This document shows positions 24,767 to 33,208 of a DNA stretch of 64,000 nt, one piece after another. A model generated the notes under the pieces. That model saw nothing but the letters and a program-made list of their open reading frames with translations, had not been told where the DNA came from and did not search any database. A program made the translations under genes and the position numbers. The DNA is from Terriglobia bacterium (GTDB lineage Bacteria; Acidobacteriota; Terriglobia; Bryobacterales; Bryobacteraceae), in assembly GCA_020073305.1 (NCBI GenBank), contig JAIQFK010000001.1, forward strand, positions 124,001 through 188,000. The letters run 5' to 3'. Numbering within the stretch: position 1 is the stretch's first letter; every line of letters starts with the position of its first letter.

Positions 24767-25882
24767 ATGCGAATTTTCGGTGTGCTGGCGCTCTGCGCGC
24801 TCGCCGCCTTCCCCGGACCCTTTGACAGAAGGAAAAAGAAATCGGACGAAGAAGCATCGACGCAGGTTCTGCAGTTACCCAAGGACCCGCCCAGCGCGGT
24901 AACGGCGGAAACCGCGCGCATCAGCTTCTCTGTCTCGCCTCTCTCCGCCCGGGGCCTGCTCTCCCAGCAGGTCCGCGACGCTTTGAAAGCGCTACATCAG
25001 AATGCGCGAGGGGCGACGTTCGTTAAGCTGCGGGCGTTTGTGGCGGGCAGCGGCGACATGCGCCGGGTGCAAGCCATCGTGAGTGAAACGTTCACCGACC
25101 GGCACGCGCCCCTTCCCGCTCTGAGCGTGGTGCAGGTGGGCGGGCTGCCACTCGAGGGCGCACAAGTGGTTCTCGAAGCGACGCTGGTGGGCAAGAAGGA
25201 CATCAACCCGGACGGGCTGGTCTTTATCGCCGGGCAGCAGGCGGCGTCTCCCAAGCCGCTCGAACCCGTGGCGCCGCTGGCGGAGAAGGCGCTCGAGGGC
25301 CTGCGCGCCGCGGTGCGAGGAGCGGGCTCTCAGCCTGAAGACGTTCTGCGCGGCACCTGTTTTCTGAGTTCTCTGGATGGTTTCGGAAAAGTTCGCGACC
25401 GGGTCGAATCGGAATATCGCGGCGCGGCGTGGAACTTCGTGCAGACCCAGCGGGCGCCCTTCAATTCGGTGGTGGAGTGCGAGGCCGTCGCGCGGTCGCG
25501 CGTGAAAATCGAAAAGCCGCTGGAGCTGTTGAATCCTGACGGAATGCCGAAATCGCCGTACTATTCCCAGATCGCGCGGGTAGGCGCCCCACGCGTGGCC
25601 ATCACGGGTACGCAGGTTGCATTCGGGATGCAGGACACCGATGCGCGGCTGGCCTTCGGGCGCCTGGAAAAGGAACTGGCGGCGGTGGGCGCATCGATCA
25701 AAGATGTGGCGTGGTCCAGCATCTACCCGCTGTCCACTTCGATCGCCGACGAGGTGCGCAAGGTTCGTTTCGAGTTTTACGATGCGGCGCGGCCTCCGGC
25801 GAGCACGTTGCTCCCGTTTGAAGGCCTGCCCTCGATGGATGCGAGCTTCGCGGTGGACGCGATAGCGGTGGCGAATCGATAA
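24767..25882 (+). CDS. exported protein with three tandem Rid (YjgF) modules
   Basis: A 371-residue protein. A short hydrophobic N terminus (residues 1-17) followed by RRKKK looks like a signal or anchor. Three segments each follow the RidA pattern: about 50-142 (ending VVQVGGLPLEGAQVVLEA), 150-243 (LVFIAGQQA ... FNSVVECEAVA) and 275-370 (VAITGTQVAFG ... LPSMDASFAVDAIAVA). RidA enzymes are homotrimers that hydrolyse reactive enamine/imine intermediates with an active-site arginine; a conserved arginine in the usual place is not obvious in any module here. Three modules in one chain could fold as a pseudo-trimer. It abuts kdgK with no gap (TAA then ATG). Confidence 0.7.
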   Translation: MRIFGVLALCALAAFPGPFDRRKKKSDEEASTQVLQLPKDPPSAVTAETARISFSVSPLSARGLLSQQVRDALKALHQNARGATFVKLRAFVAGSGDMRRVQAIVSETFTDRHAPLPALSVVQVGGLPLEGAQVVLEATLVGKKDINPDGLVFIAGQQAASPKPLEPVAPLAEKALEGLRAAVRGAGSQPEDVLRGTCFLSSLDGFGKVRDRVESEYRGAAWNFVQTQRAPFNSVVECEAVARSRVKIEKPLELLNPDGMPKSPYYSQIARVGAPRVAITGTQVAFGMQDTDARLAFGRLEKELAAVGASIKDVAWSSIYPLSTSIADEVRKVRFEFYDAARPPASTLLPFEGLPSMDASFAVDAIAVANR

Positions 25883-26917
25883 ATGCCAAAAACGATCGTT
25901 ACGTTTGGAGAAATCATGCTGCGCCTGGCGCCGCCGGGCTTCGAGCGCTTCCTGCAGTCGCCGCAGTTCGTGGCCACTTTTGGCGGGGGCGAGGCCAATG
26001 TGGCTGTGGCGCTGGCCGGCTTCGGGATGCCCGCGGCTTACGTCAGCGTGCTGCCGCCCAATCATCCGATTGCGGATGCGGTGATCGGGGAGTTGCGGCG
26101 GTTCGGCGTGGACACGTCTCGCATGGTGCGCGCCAAGGGACGCATGCCGGTGTACTACGTGGAGACGGGAGCCAACCAGCGTCCCTCGAAGGTGGTGTAC
26201 GATCGCGACTACAGCGCCATCGCGCTAGCGAAACCGGGCGATGTGGATTGGGACCGCGTGTTCGACGGCGCGGGATGGTTTCATATCACCGGCATCACCC
26301 CGGCCATTAGCGCCACGGCCGCGGATTTATCGAAGCAGGCGATGGAGAAGGCGCGGGAAAAAGGGCTGACGGTCTCCTGCGATCTGAATTACCGCAAGAA
26401 TCTGTGGAAGTATGGCAAAACGGCGGCGGAGGTGATGCGCGAACTCGTGCGGTTCGTGGATGTAGCCATTGCCAACGAGGAAGACTGCCAGATGGCGCTG
26501 GGCATTCAGGCCGGGGTGGACGTGCACTCGGGCAAGCTGGATCGGGAGCAGTACCGGGGGCTGGCGGAGAAAGTGCTCGGCGAATTCCCGAATCTTCAGA
26601 TGATCGCCATCACGCTGCGGGAATCGTACAGCGCATCGCACAACGGGTGGTCGGCTTGCCTGGCGGACGGCAAGGAATTCCTCACCAGCCGGCACTATGA
26701 CATCACGCACATTGTGGATCGCGTGGGCGGCGGCGATAGTTTCGCGGGCGGGCTGATCTACGGGCTGCAAGCCTTCCCCAGCCGCCAGGAGGCGCTGGAG
26801 TTTGCGGTGGCGGCATCGTGTCTGAAGCACTCCATTCCGGGAGACTTCAACCGTTTCAGCGTGGAGGAAGTGCAGGCACTGGTGAAGGGTGGCGGATCGG
26901 GCCGCGTGCAGCGATAG
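25883..26917 (+). CDS. kdgK: 2-keto-3-deoxygluconate kinase-like PfkB sugar kinase
   Basis: A 344-residue ribokinase-family enzyme, likely phosphorylating 2-keto-3-deoxygluconate in the Entner-Doudoroff or uronate routes. Features are [13 protein letters not shown] at the start, [15 protein letters not shown] (sugar lid), [11 protein letters not shown] and the catalytic anion-hole motif [13 protein letters not shown] with the base Asp. These blocks are shared by KdgK and by close sugar kinases, so the substrate is likely rather than certain. Directly coupled to the three-Rid gene. Confidence 0.8.
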   Translation: MPKTIVTFGEIMLRLAPPGFERFLQSPQFVATFGGGEANVAVALAGFGMPAAYVSVLPPNHPIADAVIGELRRFGVDTSRMVRAKGRMPVYYVETGANQRPSKVVYDRDYSAIALAKPGDVDWDRVFDGAGWFHITGITPAISATAADLSKQAMEKAREKGLTVSCDLNYRKNLWKYGKTAAEVMRELVRFVDVAIANEEDCQMALGIQAGVDVHSGKLDREQYRGLAEKVLGEFPNLQMIAITLRESYSASHNGWSACLADGKEFLTSRHYDITHIVDRVGGGDSFAGGLIYGLQAFPSRQEALEFAVAASCLKHSIPGDFNRFSVEEVQALVKGGGSGRVQR

Positions 26918-26940
26918 CCACTCCAAAATGGCGGCTGCGG

Positions 26941-26946
26941 TAGAAT
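26941..26946 (+). promoter_or_regulatory. -10 box of the VWFA gene
   Basis: TAGAAT ends 11 nt before GTG 26958 and 20 nt before ATG 26967. No ribosome site precedes the GTG. Confidence 0.4.
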
Positions 26947-26957
26947 AACAACAAAGC

Positions 26958-28037
26958 GTGACTCTTATGGTGGGTCGTCTCTCGATTGCGCTGGCCATTG
27001 CGGCGCTAGCATTTTCCCAGTCCGCCGAGCAGAAACCGTCAGCGCCCGTGCCCGAGCAGCCCAAGCCCGCGGCCGCGCCAGCCGCCGCGCCGCAGACCTC
27101 GCCGATTCAGGTTCAGGTCAACGAGGTCATCGTTCCGGTGACCGTGACGGATGAAAAGGGCCGCTTCGTCTCCAACCTGGACGCCCAGGATTTTCGTATT
27201 TTTGACGAAGGCAAAGAGCAGCACCTCCACTTTTTCAGCCGGGAGCAGAAGCAGCCGGTGGTGGTTGGTTTTCTGGTCGACATGAGCAATGCCAACCGGC
27301 TCCATTGGAAGACGTATCAGGACGCGACCATCGAGCTGGTGCTGAATCTTTTGCCGGGCGACGATCCCAGGTATAGCGGATATCTGATCACTTACGGGAA
27401 TGAAGCCGAGGTGGCGGTAGACACCACGCCCGATGCGGAGAAACTGGTGGACAAGCTGCGCAAGATCAAGCCGGGCGGCGGCGCAGCCTTGTACGACGCG
27501 ATCGATCTGGCCTGCCGGAAGCGCCACGTGATGGAGGGTGAGCCCTATGATCCGCGGCGCGTGCTGATCATCATCGGCGACGGGCACGACACGGCCAGCA
27601 AGAAAAGCCTGGACGAGGTGCTGGAGCTGGCGCAGCGAAACCTGATCACCATTTACGGCATCGGCACGACGGCTTTCGGGTTCAATAGCGAGGGCGACAA
27701 GAATCTGGTGCGGCTGACGGAAGAGACCGGCGGGCGCGTCGAGTATCCGTTGCAGGGGCTATACTCGGGCGTTTCCGGATATCTGTCGACGCCGTCGGAT
27801 GAAGGCAATTACGCGTACAAAGTCGGCACGGGCGGGTATGCGGCTGAGATCTCCGGCGGGATTTTCCACGCGGTGGCCAATATAGCCGGGGAAATCACGA
27901 CGCAATACATTCTGCGCTACACTCCCGACATCAATCCCAAGACGGAAGGGAAGGCGTTTCGGAATATCCGGGTGGCGGTCAACCTCCCGAATATTAAGAT
28001 TCGGGCCCGCAAGGGATACTACCCGGCGGCGCCGTAA
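26958..28037 (+). CDS. secreted VWFA-domain protein, acidobacterial type
   Basis: A 359-residue exported protein with a signal peptide (IALAIAALAFSQS) and a proline/alanine-rich linker. The rest is a von Willebrand A domain of the TIGR03436 sort that is expanded in Acidobacteriota: VTVTDEKGRFVSNLDAQDF, FLVDMSNANRLHWK, VLIIIGDGHDTASKKSLDEV and a C-terminal VAVNLPNIKIRARKGYYP. The canonical metal site DxSxS is DMSNA here, so metal binding may be weakened. Such proteins are presumed extracytoplasmic binding factors; partners are unknown. GTG 26958 and ATG 26967 are both possible starts. Confidence 0.85.
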   Translation: MTLMVGRLSIALAIAALAFSQSAEQKPSAPVPEQPKPAAAPAAAPQTSPIQVQVNEVIVPVTVTDEKGRFVSNLDAQDFRIFDEGKEQHLHFFSREQKQPVVVGFLVDMSNANRLHWKTYQDATIELVLNLLPGDDPRYSGYLITYGNEAEVAVDTTPDAEKLVDKLRKIKPGGGAALYDAIDLACRKRHVMEGEPYDPRRVLIIIGDGHDTASKKSLDEVLELAQRNLITIYGIGTTAFGFNSEGDKNLVRLTEETGGRVEYPLQGLYSGVSGYLSTPSDEGNYAYKVGTGGYAAEISGGIFHAVANIAGEITTQYILRYTPDINPKTEGKAFRNIRVAVNLPNIKIRARKGYYPAAP

Positions 28038-28108
28038 CGTGTCCGCGGTGTCGAACGGCGCTCAAAGAGAAGGCGCATCGGCCGAAGAGAGAATCAGGAC
28101 AGCCTGAC

Positions 28109-28927
28109 ATGTCGAGTGTCGTCTCCATTGCCAGAGGGCGCAGACCGGGAACGAGCGGCGAATATCTGCTCGTTGAGCTGGCCCGGCCGGGCGAACCTCA
28201 GCGGAATATTGGCGTGTTGTTGCGCGACACCTCAACCGGGCAGGTCTACCCGAAGATCCGCGACCACTGGGAAGAGATCGAGGATCCCGAGGAAGCCGAA
28301 TTGCTCAAAGCGCTGGGCGAAGATTTCGAGCTGAAAATCCATGAGATGGGCGGCGACGAGTTCCTGCGCTCCTTGGAAGACTCCCTTTCGAACGCCCTGC
28401 GCGTGAGCGAGCGGGTGGCCGTGACGGTGGACGATTTTCCGTGCACGCTGGAGCGTTTGTACGAAGAGCACGTGGAACGGGGCAAGGTGCAGCCCTTCCG
28501 GACGCATCTGCCTCTGTATTCGCTCAAGGCCGCGGCCACGAAATTCGGCGAAGACCGGGAAGTGGAATCCGAGGGATGGGTGAAAGCTCCGGCGAGGCTC
28601 AGGCTGAGTCCCGATATGTTTGTGGCGCGCGTGGTGGGACGGTCGATGGAGCCTCGTATTCCGGATGGCAGCCTGTGCGTCTTCCGTGCGGGAGTTGTGG
28701 GATCGCGGCAGGGCAGGCTGGTGCTGGTGGAGCGCTTCGGCGCCACTGAAACCAGCGCGCGCTACACCATCAAGAAGTACACCAGCCAAAAGCGCCAGCG
28801 GGAAGACGGCACTTGGGAGCACGCTTCGGTGCGACTCGAGCCGCTCAACAAGGAGTTTGAGGGCTTCGAGCTGAAGGAAGACGAAGCGCGAGTGATCGCC
28901 GAGTTCGTTCAGGTGCTGGAAAGCTGA
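28109..28927 (+). CDS. S24-family (LexA/UmuD-like) peptidase without DNA-binding domain
   Basis: A 272-residue protein. The C-terminal half is an S24 serine-lysine peptidase: GRSMEPRIPDGSLCVF with nucleophile Ser179, and Lys222 or Lys223 in YTIKKYTS, 43 residues later as in LexA and UmuD. The N-terminal half is not a helix-turn-helix; EYLLVELARPGEPQRNIGVLL resembles DUF3037-type small domains. The usual Ala-Gly or Cys-Gly self-cleavage site was not obvious. It may be a UmuD-like or signal-processing peptidase. Its stop overlaps the proposed mutY start (CTGA), tying it to a DNA-repair gene. Confidence 0.75.
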   Translation: MSSVVSIARGRRPGTSGEYLLVELARPGEPQRNIGVLLRDTSTGQVYPKIRDHWEEIEDPEEAELLKALGEDFELKIHEMGGDEFLRSLEDSLSNALRVSERVAVTVDDFPCTLERLYEEHVERGKVQPFRTHLPLYSLKAAATKFGEDREVESEGWVKAPARLRLSPDMFVARVVGRSMEPRIPDGSLCVFRAGVVGSRQGRLVLVERFGATETSARYTIKKYTSQKRQREDGTWEHASVRLEPLNKEFEGFELKEDEARVIAEFVQVLES

Positions 28928-29991
28928 AAAAGCGTAAGGCAAAAGTCGCAGACCCGTGGTTCATCCGGGGCAGAAGTCCCTCGTTCGCGACCGCTCTGGA
29001 ACAGTGGTACGAGGGCTCGCGACGCGAGTTGCCTTGGCGTGCGACTTCCGACCCCTACTCCATTCTGGTTTCGGAAGTGATGCTGCAGCAGACGCGCGCG
29101 CAGACCGTCATTCCGTACTACCATCGCTTCCTCAAGCGTTTTCCGGATGCGAAGACACTGGCCGAAGCGCGGGAGGCGGACGTGCTGGCATGCTGGAGCG
29201 GACTGGGGTATTACAGCAGGGCGCGCAATCTGCAACGGGCGGCGTGCCAGATCGTGGCCGGTGGAAGCTTTCCGGCCGATTACGATGGGATCCGCGCGCT
29301 GCCCGGGGTAGGGCCGTACACGGCCGCGGCAGTGGCCAGTATCGCGTTCGAGAGCCCCCATGCGGTTCTGGATGGGAACGTGATGCGGGTGATCGCGCGA
29401 CTGCGCGGCGACGGCGCCGATATCGGGTCGGCCAAAACCCGGGCGCGTTTCCAGCAGATTGCCGATGACCTGCTGGACCGCAAACATCCGGGCCGCTTCA
29501 ATCAAGCCATCATGGAACTGGGAGCGACGATCTGTCTGCCGCGTGGCCCACAGTGCGCGGAGTGTCCGGTCGCCCGGTTTTGCGAGGCTCAGAGAACAGG
29601 CCGGCAACACGAGCTTCCCGTAAAGCGCGGTAAACCGATCGTGCAGCGCCTCAGGATGCGGCTGGCGGTAGTCGAAAGAGATGGAGCCGTGCTCCTCAGA
29701 CAGCGGCCTGCTGGAGCATCACTCATGGCCGGCTTCTGGGAGTTTCCCGCGCTGGAGGACCTGCCGGAGTGGCGGGAAGAAGAGAACCTCGGGTCTTTTC
29801 GACACACCATTACAAATCATCACTACACGATCACGGTGCTCACAGGAAGGATTTCTCGCGCGCCCGCGGGCCTTCAATGGCGCTCCCGGGATGTGCTGGA
29901 AGCGATTCCACTGACTACGATTTCAAGAAAAGCGCTACGCCTGCTCGCTTCCACATCATCTCAAGTAAAAAAACAGGAAATGATGTCATAA
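28924..29991 (+). CDS. mutY: A/G-specific adenine glycosylase
   Basis: About 355 residues. MutY removes adenine mispaired with 8-oxoguanine. Visible are LPWRATSDPYSILVSEVMLQQT, the helix-hairpin-helix with catalytic Asp region (ALPGVGPYTAAAVASIAF, VLDGNVMRVIARLRG), the iron-sulfur cluster cysteines C-x6-C-x2-C-x5-C, and a C-terminal NUDIX-like 8-oxoG-recognition domain (GFWEFPALEDLPEW). The only ATG/GTG/TTG upstream is TTG 29029, which would remove the conserved WYEGSRRELPWR helix; CTG 28924, overlapping the upstream stop, restores a full N terminus, with CTG 28996 as a shorter alternative. Coupled to the S24 peptidase gene. Confidence 0.9.
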   Translation: MKKRKAKVADPWFIRGRSPSFATALEQWYEGSRRELPWRATSDPYSILVSEVMLQQTRAQTVIPYYHRFLKRFPDAKTLAEAREADVLACWSGLGYYSRARNLQRAACQIVAGGSFPADYDGIRALPGVGPYTAAAVASIAFESPHAVLDGNVMRVIARLRGDGADIGSAKTRARFQQIADDLLDRKHPGRFNQAIMELGATICLPRGPQCAECPVARFCEAQRTGRQHELPVKRGKPIVQRLRMRLAVVERDGAVLLRQRPAGASLMAGFWEFPALEDLPEWREEENLGSFRHTITNHHYTITVLTGRISRAPAGLQWRSRDVLEAIPLTTISRKALRLLASTSSQVKKQEMMS

Positions 29992-30010
29992 TTGCCGGGT
30001 AGGTGAAGCT

Positions 30011-31393
30011 ATGAAAACGCCGGCGAGCCTCTTTTTTTGCGTTGCATTTCCGTTTTATGTCTACGCGCATTCAAATGGATTGCCCGTCATGTCAACCAGC
30101 ACGCTCATCGACGGGCACCAGACCTGCGCGCAGTGCCACACAGGAGGCACGAACGGGCCGGGGCATGCCACGCTTACGGTGAGCGCATACACGCCGGGTA
30201 TAGCGCAAACGATTCTGGTTCAGATGACAGGCGAAACAGCGCAGGAGTTCGGTTTCCAGCTTACCGCGCGTTTGGACCAGACACAGCAGACAGATGCGGG
30301 CTATTTCATACCGTTTACGGGCGACTCCCAGGTCTATTGCAGTAACTCGCAGCCGGGTCCGTGCGGCAGTGGCCTTCAGTTTGCCACTCACACGCCGAAT
30401 TCCATCACGCCTACCGGGGTCGGGTCGCGGACCTGGCGGGTGGTCTGGGTTCCGCCGGGGCGGGATCTCGGGGCCGTTCATCTCTATGTCGCGGTGGTTG
30501 CGGGAAGTGCTTCCGGGCCGGCGGGAGATCGCGTTTACCTCTTCGATATCGTGGTGGGTTCGACAACCTGCAACCTGACCGCGTCTCCCCAGATCACTGT
30601 CGGCACATCGGGGGTCGAAGACGCAGCAAGCTACCGTGGGGCGATCGCATCCAACGGGCTGATCTCCATCTTTGGGCAGGGGTTCTCGATTATCGGCGGG
30701 CCCATTCCGAACACGCCGGCAACAGGAAACGGATATTTCTACCAAAAGGCCGATTTGGTAAATGGGAGCTGGCCAACCGAGCTGGCGTGCGTGGAGGTGG
30801 CGGTGGACGGCAAACCTGTGCCCGTTTACTTTGTCACGGATAAGCAGATCAACGCGCAGGCCCCGATTTTCCCAGCTCAAGGCGAGGCGGCGTCGGTGGT
30901 CGTCATCCTGAATCCGGGAACGAACAAGCAGATTACCAGCAATACTTATACGGTGAATGGCTTCGCCGTTCAACCCTCGCTGTTCACGTTCGGCGGCTCG
31001 CCCAACGCCGCGGCATTGAATGCGTCCAAGGGGTACGCTTATCTGGCGGACACCTCCGTCGTGGCGTCGGGCGTGAGTGCCGCGCCAGGGGACGTCATCG
31101 AGATTTTTGGAACGGGATTTGGACCTACCAGCCCGTCTTATTTGCCGGGCCAGTTTGCGATTCCTCCTCCTGCTGCCCAACTGCCTCTGTTGACCAGCCC
31201 GTATTCGGTGACGATCGGCGGCCAGACTGTTCCGCCGGGGAACATTCTGTACGCGGGACTGGCATTCGACGCGCCAGGCTTCTACCAAGTAAACGTCCGG
31301 GTTCCGAATGTGCCGGATGGCGATCAGGAAATCCTGGTGACCATCAGCGGCGGTTCTACACAGAGAGGCGTCACGATACCTGTAAAACACTAG
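30011..31393 (+). CDS. secreted Reeler-like protein with CxxCH motif and TIGR03437 C-terminal domain
   Basis: A 460-residue exported protein with an N-terminal signal peptide ending near residue 19 (FYVYA). Residues about 20-190 are a Reeler/choice-of-anchor-V-like domain with CAQCHTGG, a possible covalent haem site. Residues about 200-460 are the Solibacter-type C-terminal domain (TIGR03437), with ISIFGQGF, NAQAPIFPAQGEA and IFGTGFGPTSPSY. The function of that domain is unknown; it is typical of secreted acidobacterial proteins. AGGTGAAG gives a ribosome site. Confidence 0.75.
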   Translation: MKTPASLFFCVAFPFYVYAHSNGLPVMSTSTLIDGHQTCAQCHTGGTNGPGHATLTVSAYTPGIAQTILVQMTGETAQEFGFQLTARLDQTQQTDAGYFIPFTGDSQVYCSNSQPGPCGSGLQFATHTPNSITPTGVGSRTWRVVWVPPGRDLGAVHLYVAVVAGSASGPAGDRVYLFDIVVGSTTCNLTASPQITVGTSGVEDAASYRGAIASNGLISIFGQGFSIIGGPIPNTPATGNGYFYQKADLVNGSWPTELACVEVAVDGKPVPVYFVTDKQINAQAPIFPAQGEAASVVVILNPGTNKQITSNTYTVNGFAVQPSLFTFGGSPNAAALNASKGYAYLADTSVVASGVSAAPGDVIEIFGTGFGPTSPSYLPGQFAIPPPAAQLPLLTSPYSVTIGGQTVPPGNILYAGLAFDAPGFYQVNVRVPNVPDGDQEILVTISGGSTQRGVTIPVKH

Positions 31394-31471
31394 CTGCGCG
31401 GCAACAAGTCGCGATCGTATGGAGATTTCTGCTCTCCATTCGGCACAGTATTCCCGAAAGGCCATTCTGCT

Positions 31472-32263
31472 GTGCGTATCGCGCTCTTGTCGACGGCGGC
31501 ACTCGTTGTGGTTTCCGCGGCAGTTGCTCAAAGTCCCGCGCCAACCACGGAGCCGTCCTACTCTGCAGCCGGCATTGTCAATTCGGCGTCCAATGCACCT
31601 GATGCTCTGGCTCCCAATGCCATTGCGACCGTCTACGGCACGAACCTTTCCTACAGCACAGGATCCGCCTTTTCTATCATGCCAACCGCTGGAGCGCTGC
31701 CTGAGGAACTACATGCAGTGCATGTGTATGTTGGCGGTTTGCCGGCGCCTCTTTACTACGTTTCTCCAACCCAGATCAATTTCCTGATTCGCGCCGATTT
31801 CCGTGCTGGCGATGTGGATTTCTTCACCACTCACGACGGCTTGGCCGGACCTCATGTGAAGCTCACGTTGCATGATGCCGGACCGGCGCTCTACCCGTGG
31901 GGCCCGGGAATGATCGCATCCACGCACGCCGACGGAAGCATCATCACTAAAGACCATCCCGCGCACGCAGGCGAAACGGTCGTGGTCTACGGGACAGGGT
32001 TAGGCAAGACCGATCCTCAGGTAGAGAGCGGTTCCATCTCCATGGTGGCCGCGCAGATCCAGTTATTGAAAGAACTTGAGGTGCTGGTGGCAGGCACTGC
32101 GCTCGATTCCAAGAGCGTTCAGTATGCGGGCGTGACGCCAGGGCTTCCAGGGCTGTATCAAGTGAATCTTGTTTTGCCAAAGCAGGTTAAGGTGGACCCA
32201 GAGATCCGCATCGCGATTGGCAGCCAGGTAAGCCCGGCCGGCATGAAGTTGCCCCTACGTTAA
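31472..32263 (+). CDS. secreted free-standing TIGR03437-domain protein
   Basis: A 263-residue exported protein with a signal peptide (LSTAALVVVSAAVAQS) and little else than one TIGR03437-type domain: GIVNSASNAPDALAPNAI, TVYGTNLSYST, LYYVSPTQINFLIRAD, VVVYGTGLGKTDP and GLYQVNLVLPKQV. It starts at GTG. It lies 78 nt after the preceding protein that carries the same domain, but the two domains are diverged. No enzyme motif is present. Confidence 0.8.
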   Translation: MRIALLSTAALVVVSAAVAQSPAPTTEPSYSAAGIVNSASNAPDALAPNAIATVYGTNLSYSTGSAFSIMPTAGALPEELHAVHVYVGGLPAPLYYVSPTQINFLIRADFRAGDVDFFTTHDGLAGPHVKLTLHDAGPALYPWGPGMIASTHADGSIITKDHPAHAGETVVVYGTGLGKTDPQVESGSISMVAAQIQLLKELEVLVAGTALDSKSVQYAGVTPGLPGLYQVNLVLPKQVKVDPEIRIAIGSQVSPAGMKLPLR

Positions 32264-32339
32264 CCTAAGAAAATATTGCGTAACCCGTTGCGCGCAGCTA
32301 CGTTTCACTAGTTAGGCTAGAATGAAACGAGGAGTTCAT

Positions 32340-33158
32340 ATGCGCTTTCAGGGCGTTTTTTTGGGAATCGTAGCGGCGACCGGCCTGTTGGCGCAAGAGG
32401 CGGGTGCGCCTCCGTCATCAGAGAATCAGGCGGAAGGGCGAAAGACCGGCGAAGCCAATACTCCAAAGGCGCAAAGTCACGAGTTTGTAGTTGAGCTGGG
32501 AACGAAAGTTCCCCTCACCTTAATCAACAGCGTCAGCACGAAGCACTCGGTCGAGGGCGACCGTGTGTATCTGCAGACTGTTTATCCCATCATGGTTAGC
32601 GGCCGCATTGTGATCCCACCCGGGAGCTACGTGGCGGGCACGGTGACGCAGGTGAAACGTCCGGGCCGGGTCAAGGGCCGCGGAGAACTTTTCCTGCGGT
32701 TTGATTCTCTGACACTGCCCAACGGTGTGACGCGTGATTTCCGCGCACGCATCGGCACCATGGATGGGCGCGCCGGCGAAGATTTTGACCGGACGGAGGG
32801 CAAAATCAAGAGCGAAGGCAATAAGGGCGGCGATGCGCGTAACGTCGGCGAAGCTGCCGGCGCGGGCGCTTCGATTGGCGTCCTTACCGGAGCAGCTATG
32901 GGTCATCCGGGAATGGGCGCGGGTATTGGCGCTGCGGCGGGAGCTGCCGCGGGCATCATGGGTGTGCTGCTGACGCGAGGTCCGGATGCCGTGCTGGCGA
33001 AGGGGAGCACCATCGAGATGGTTCTTGACCGCTCCTTGCATTTTCAGGACAGCGAGTTGAATCCTGGCCCGATGCAGCCGGTGGTGGTTACCGATAGCGG
33101 CGAGCCGAATAACAAGAAGAACTCCGGCGTGTTGCCGTCCCGCCGATTCCCGTTCTGA
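32340..33158 (+). CDS. exported hypothetical protein, VirB10/TrbI-like beta region and glycine-rich segment
   Basis: About 272 residues. A signal peptide (FLGIVAATGLLAQ) is followed by a charged linker and a beta-rich core VPLTLINSVSTKHSVEGDRVYL and GRIVIPPGSYVAGTVTQV, which resembles the TrbI/VirB10 outer part. A glycine/alanine-rich hydrophobic stretch (about residues 175-215) could span a membrane. An ATG six codons earlier exists, but GAGGAG at 32328-32333 is correctly spaced only for ATG 32340. Function unknown. Confidence 0.65.
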   Translation: MRFQGVFLGIVAATGLLAQEAGAPPSSENQAEGRKTGEANTPKAQSHEFVVELGTKVPLTLINSVSTKHSVEGDRVYLQTVYPIMVSGRIVIPPGSYVAGTVTQVKRPGRVKGRGELFLRFDSLTLPNGVTRDFRARIGTMDGRAGEDFDRTEGKIKSEGNKGGDARNVGEAAGAGASIGVLTGAAMGHPGMGAGIGAAAGAAAGIMGVLLTRGPDAVLAKGSTIEMVLDRSLHFQDSELNPGPMQPVVVTDSGEPNNKKNSGVLPSRRFPF

Positions 33159-33208
33159 AAGCACAGTCCGTCCCCCTTTCAGGCTAAAATCGCTGAGGCG
33201 GGAATTCG

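Noticed and set aside
28956-29468. Alternative plus-strand frame across the start of mutY
   Set aside because: Arginine/glycine-rich out-of-frame shadow; MutY motifs all lie in the other frame.
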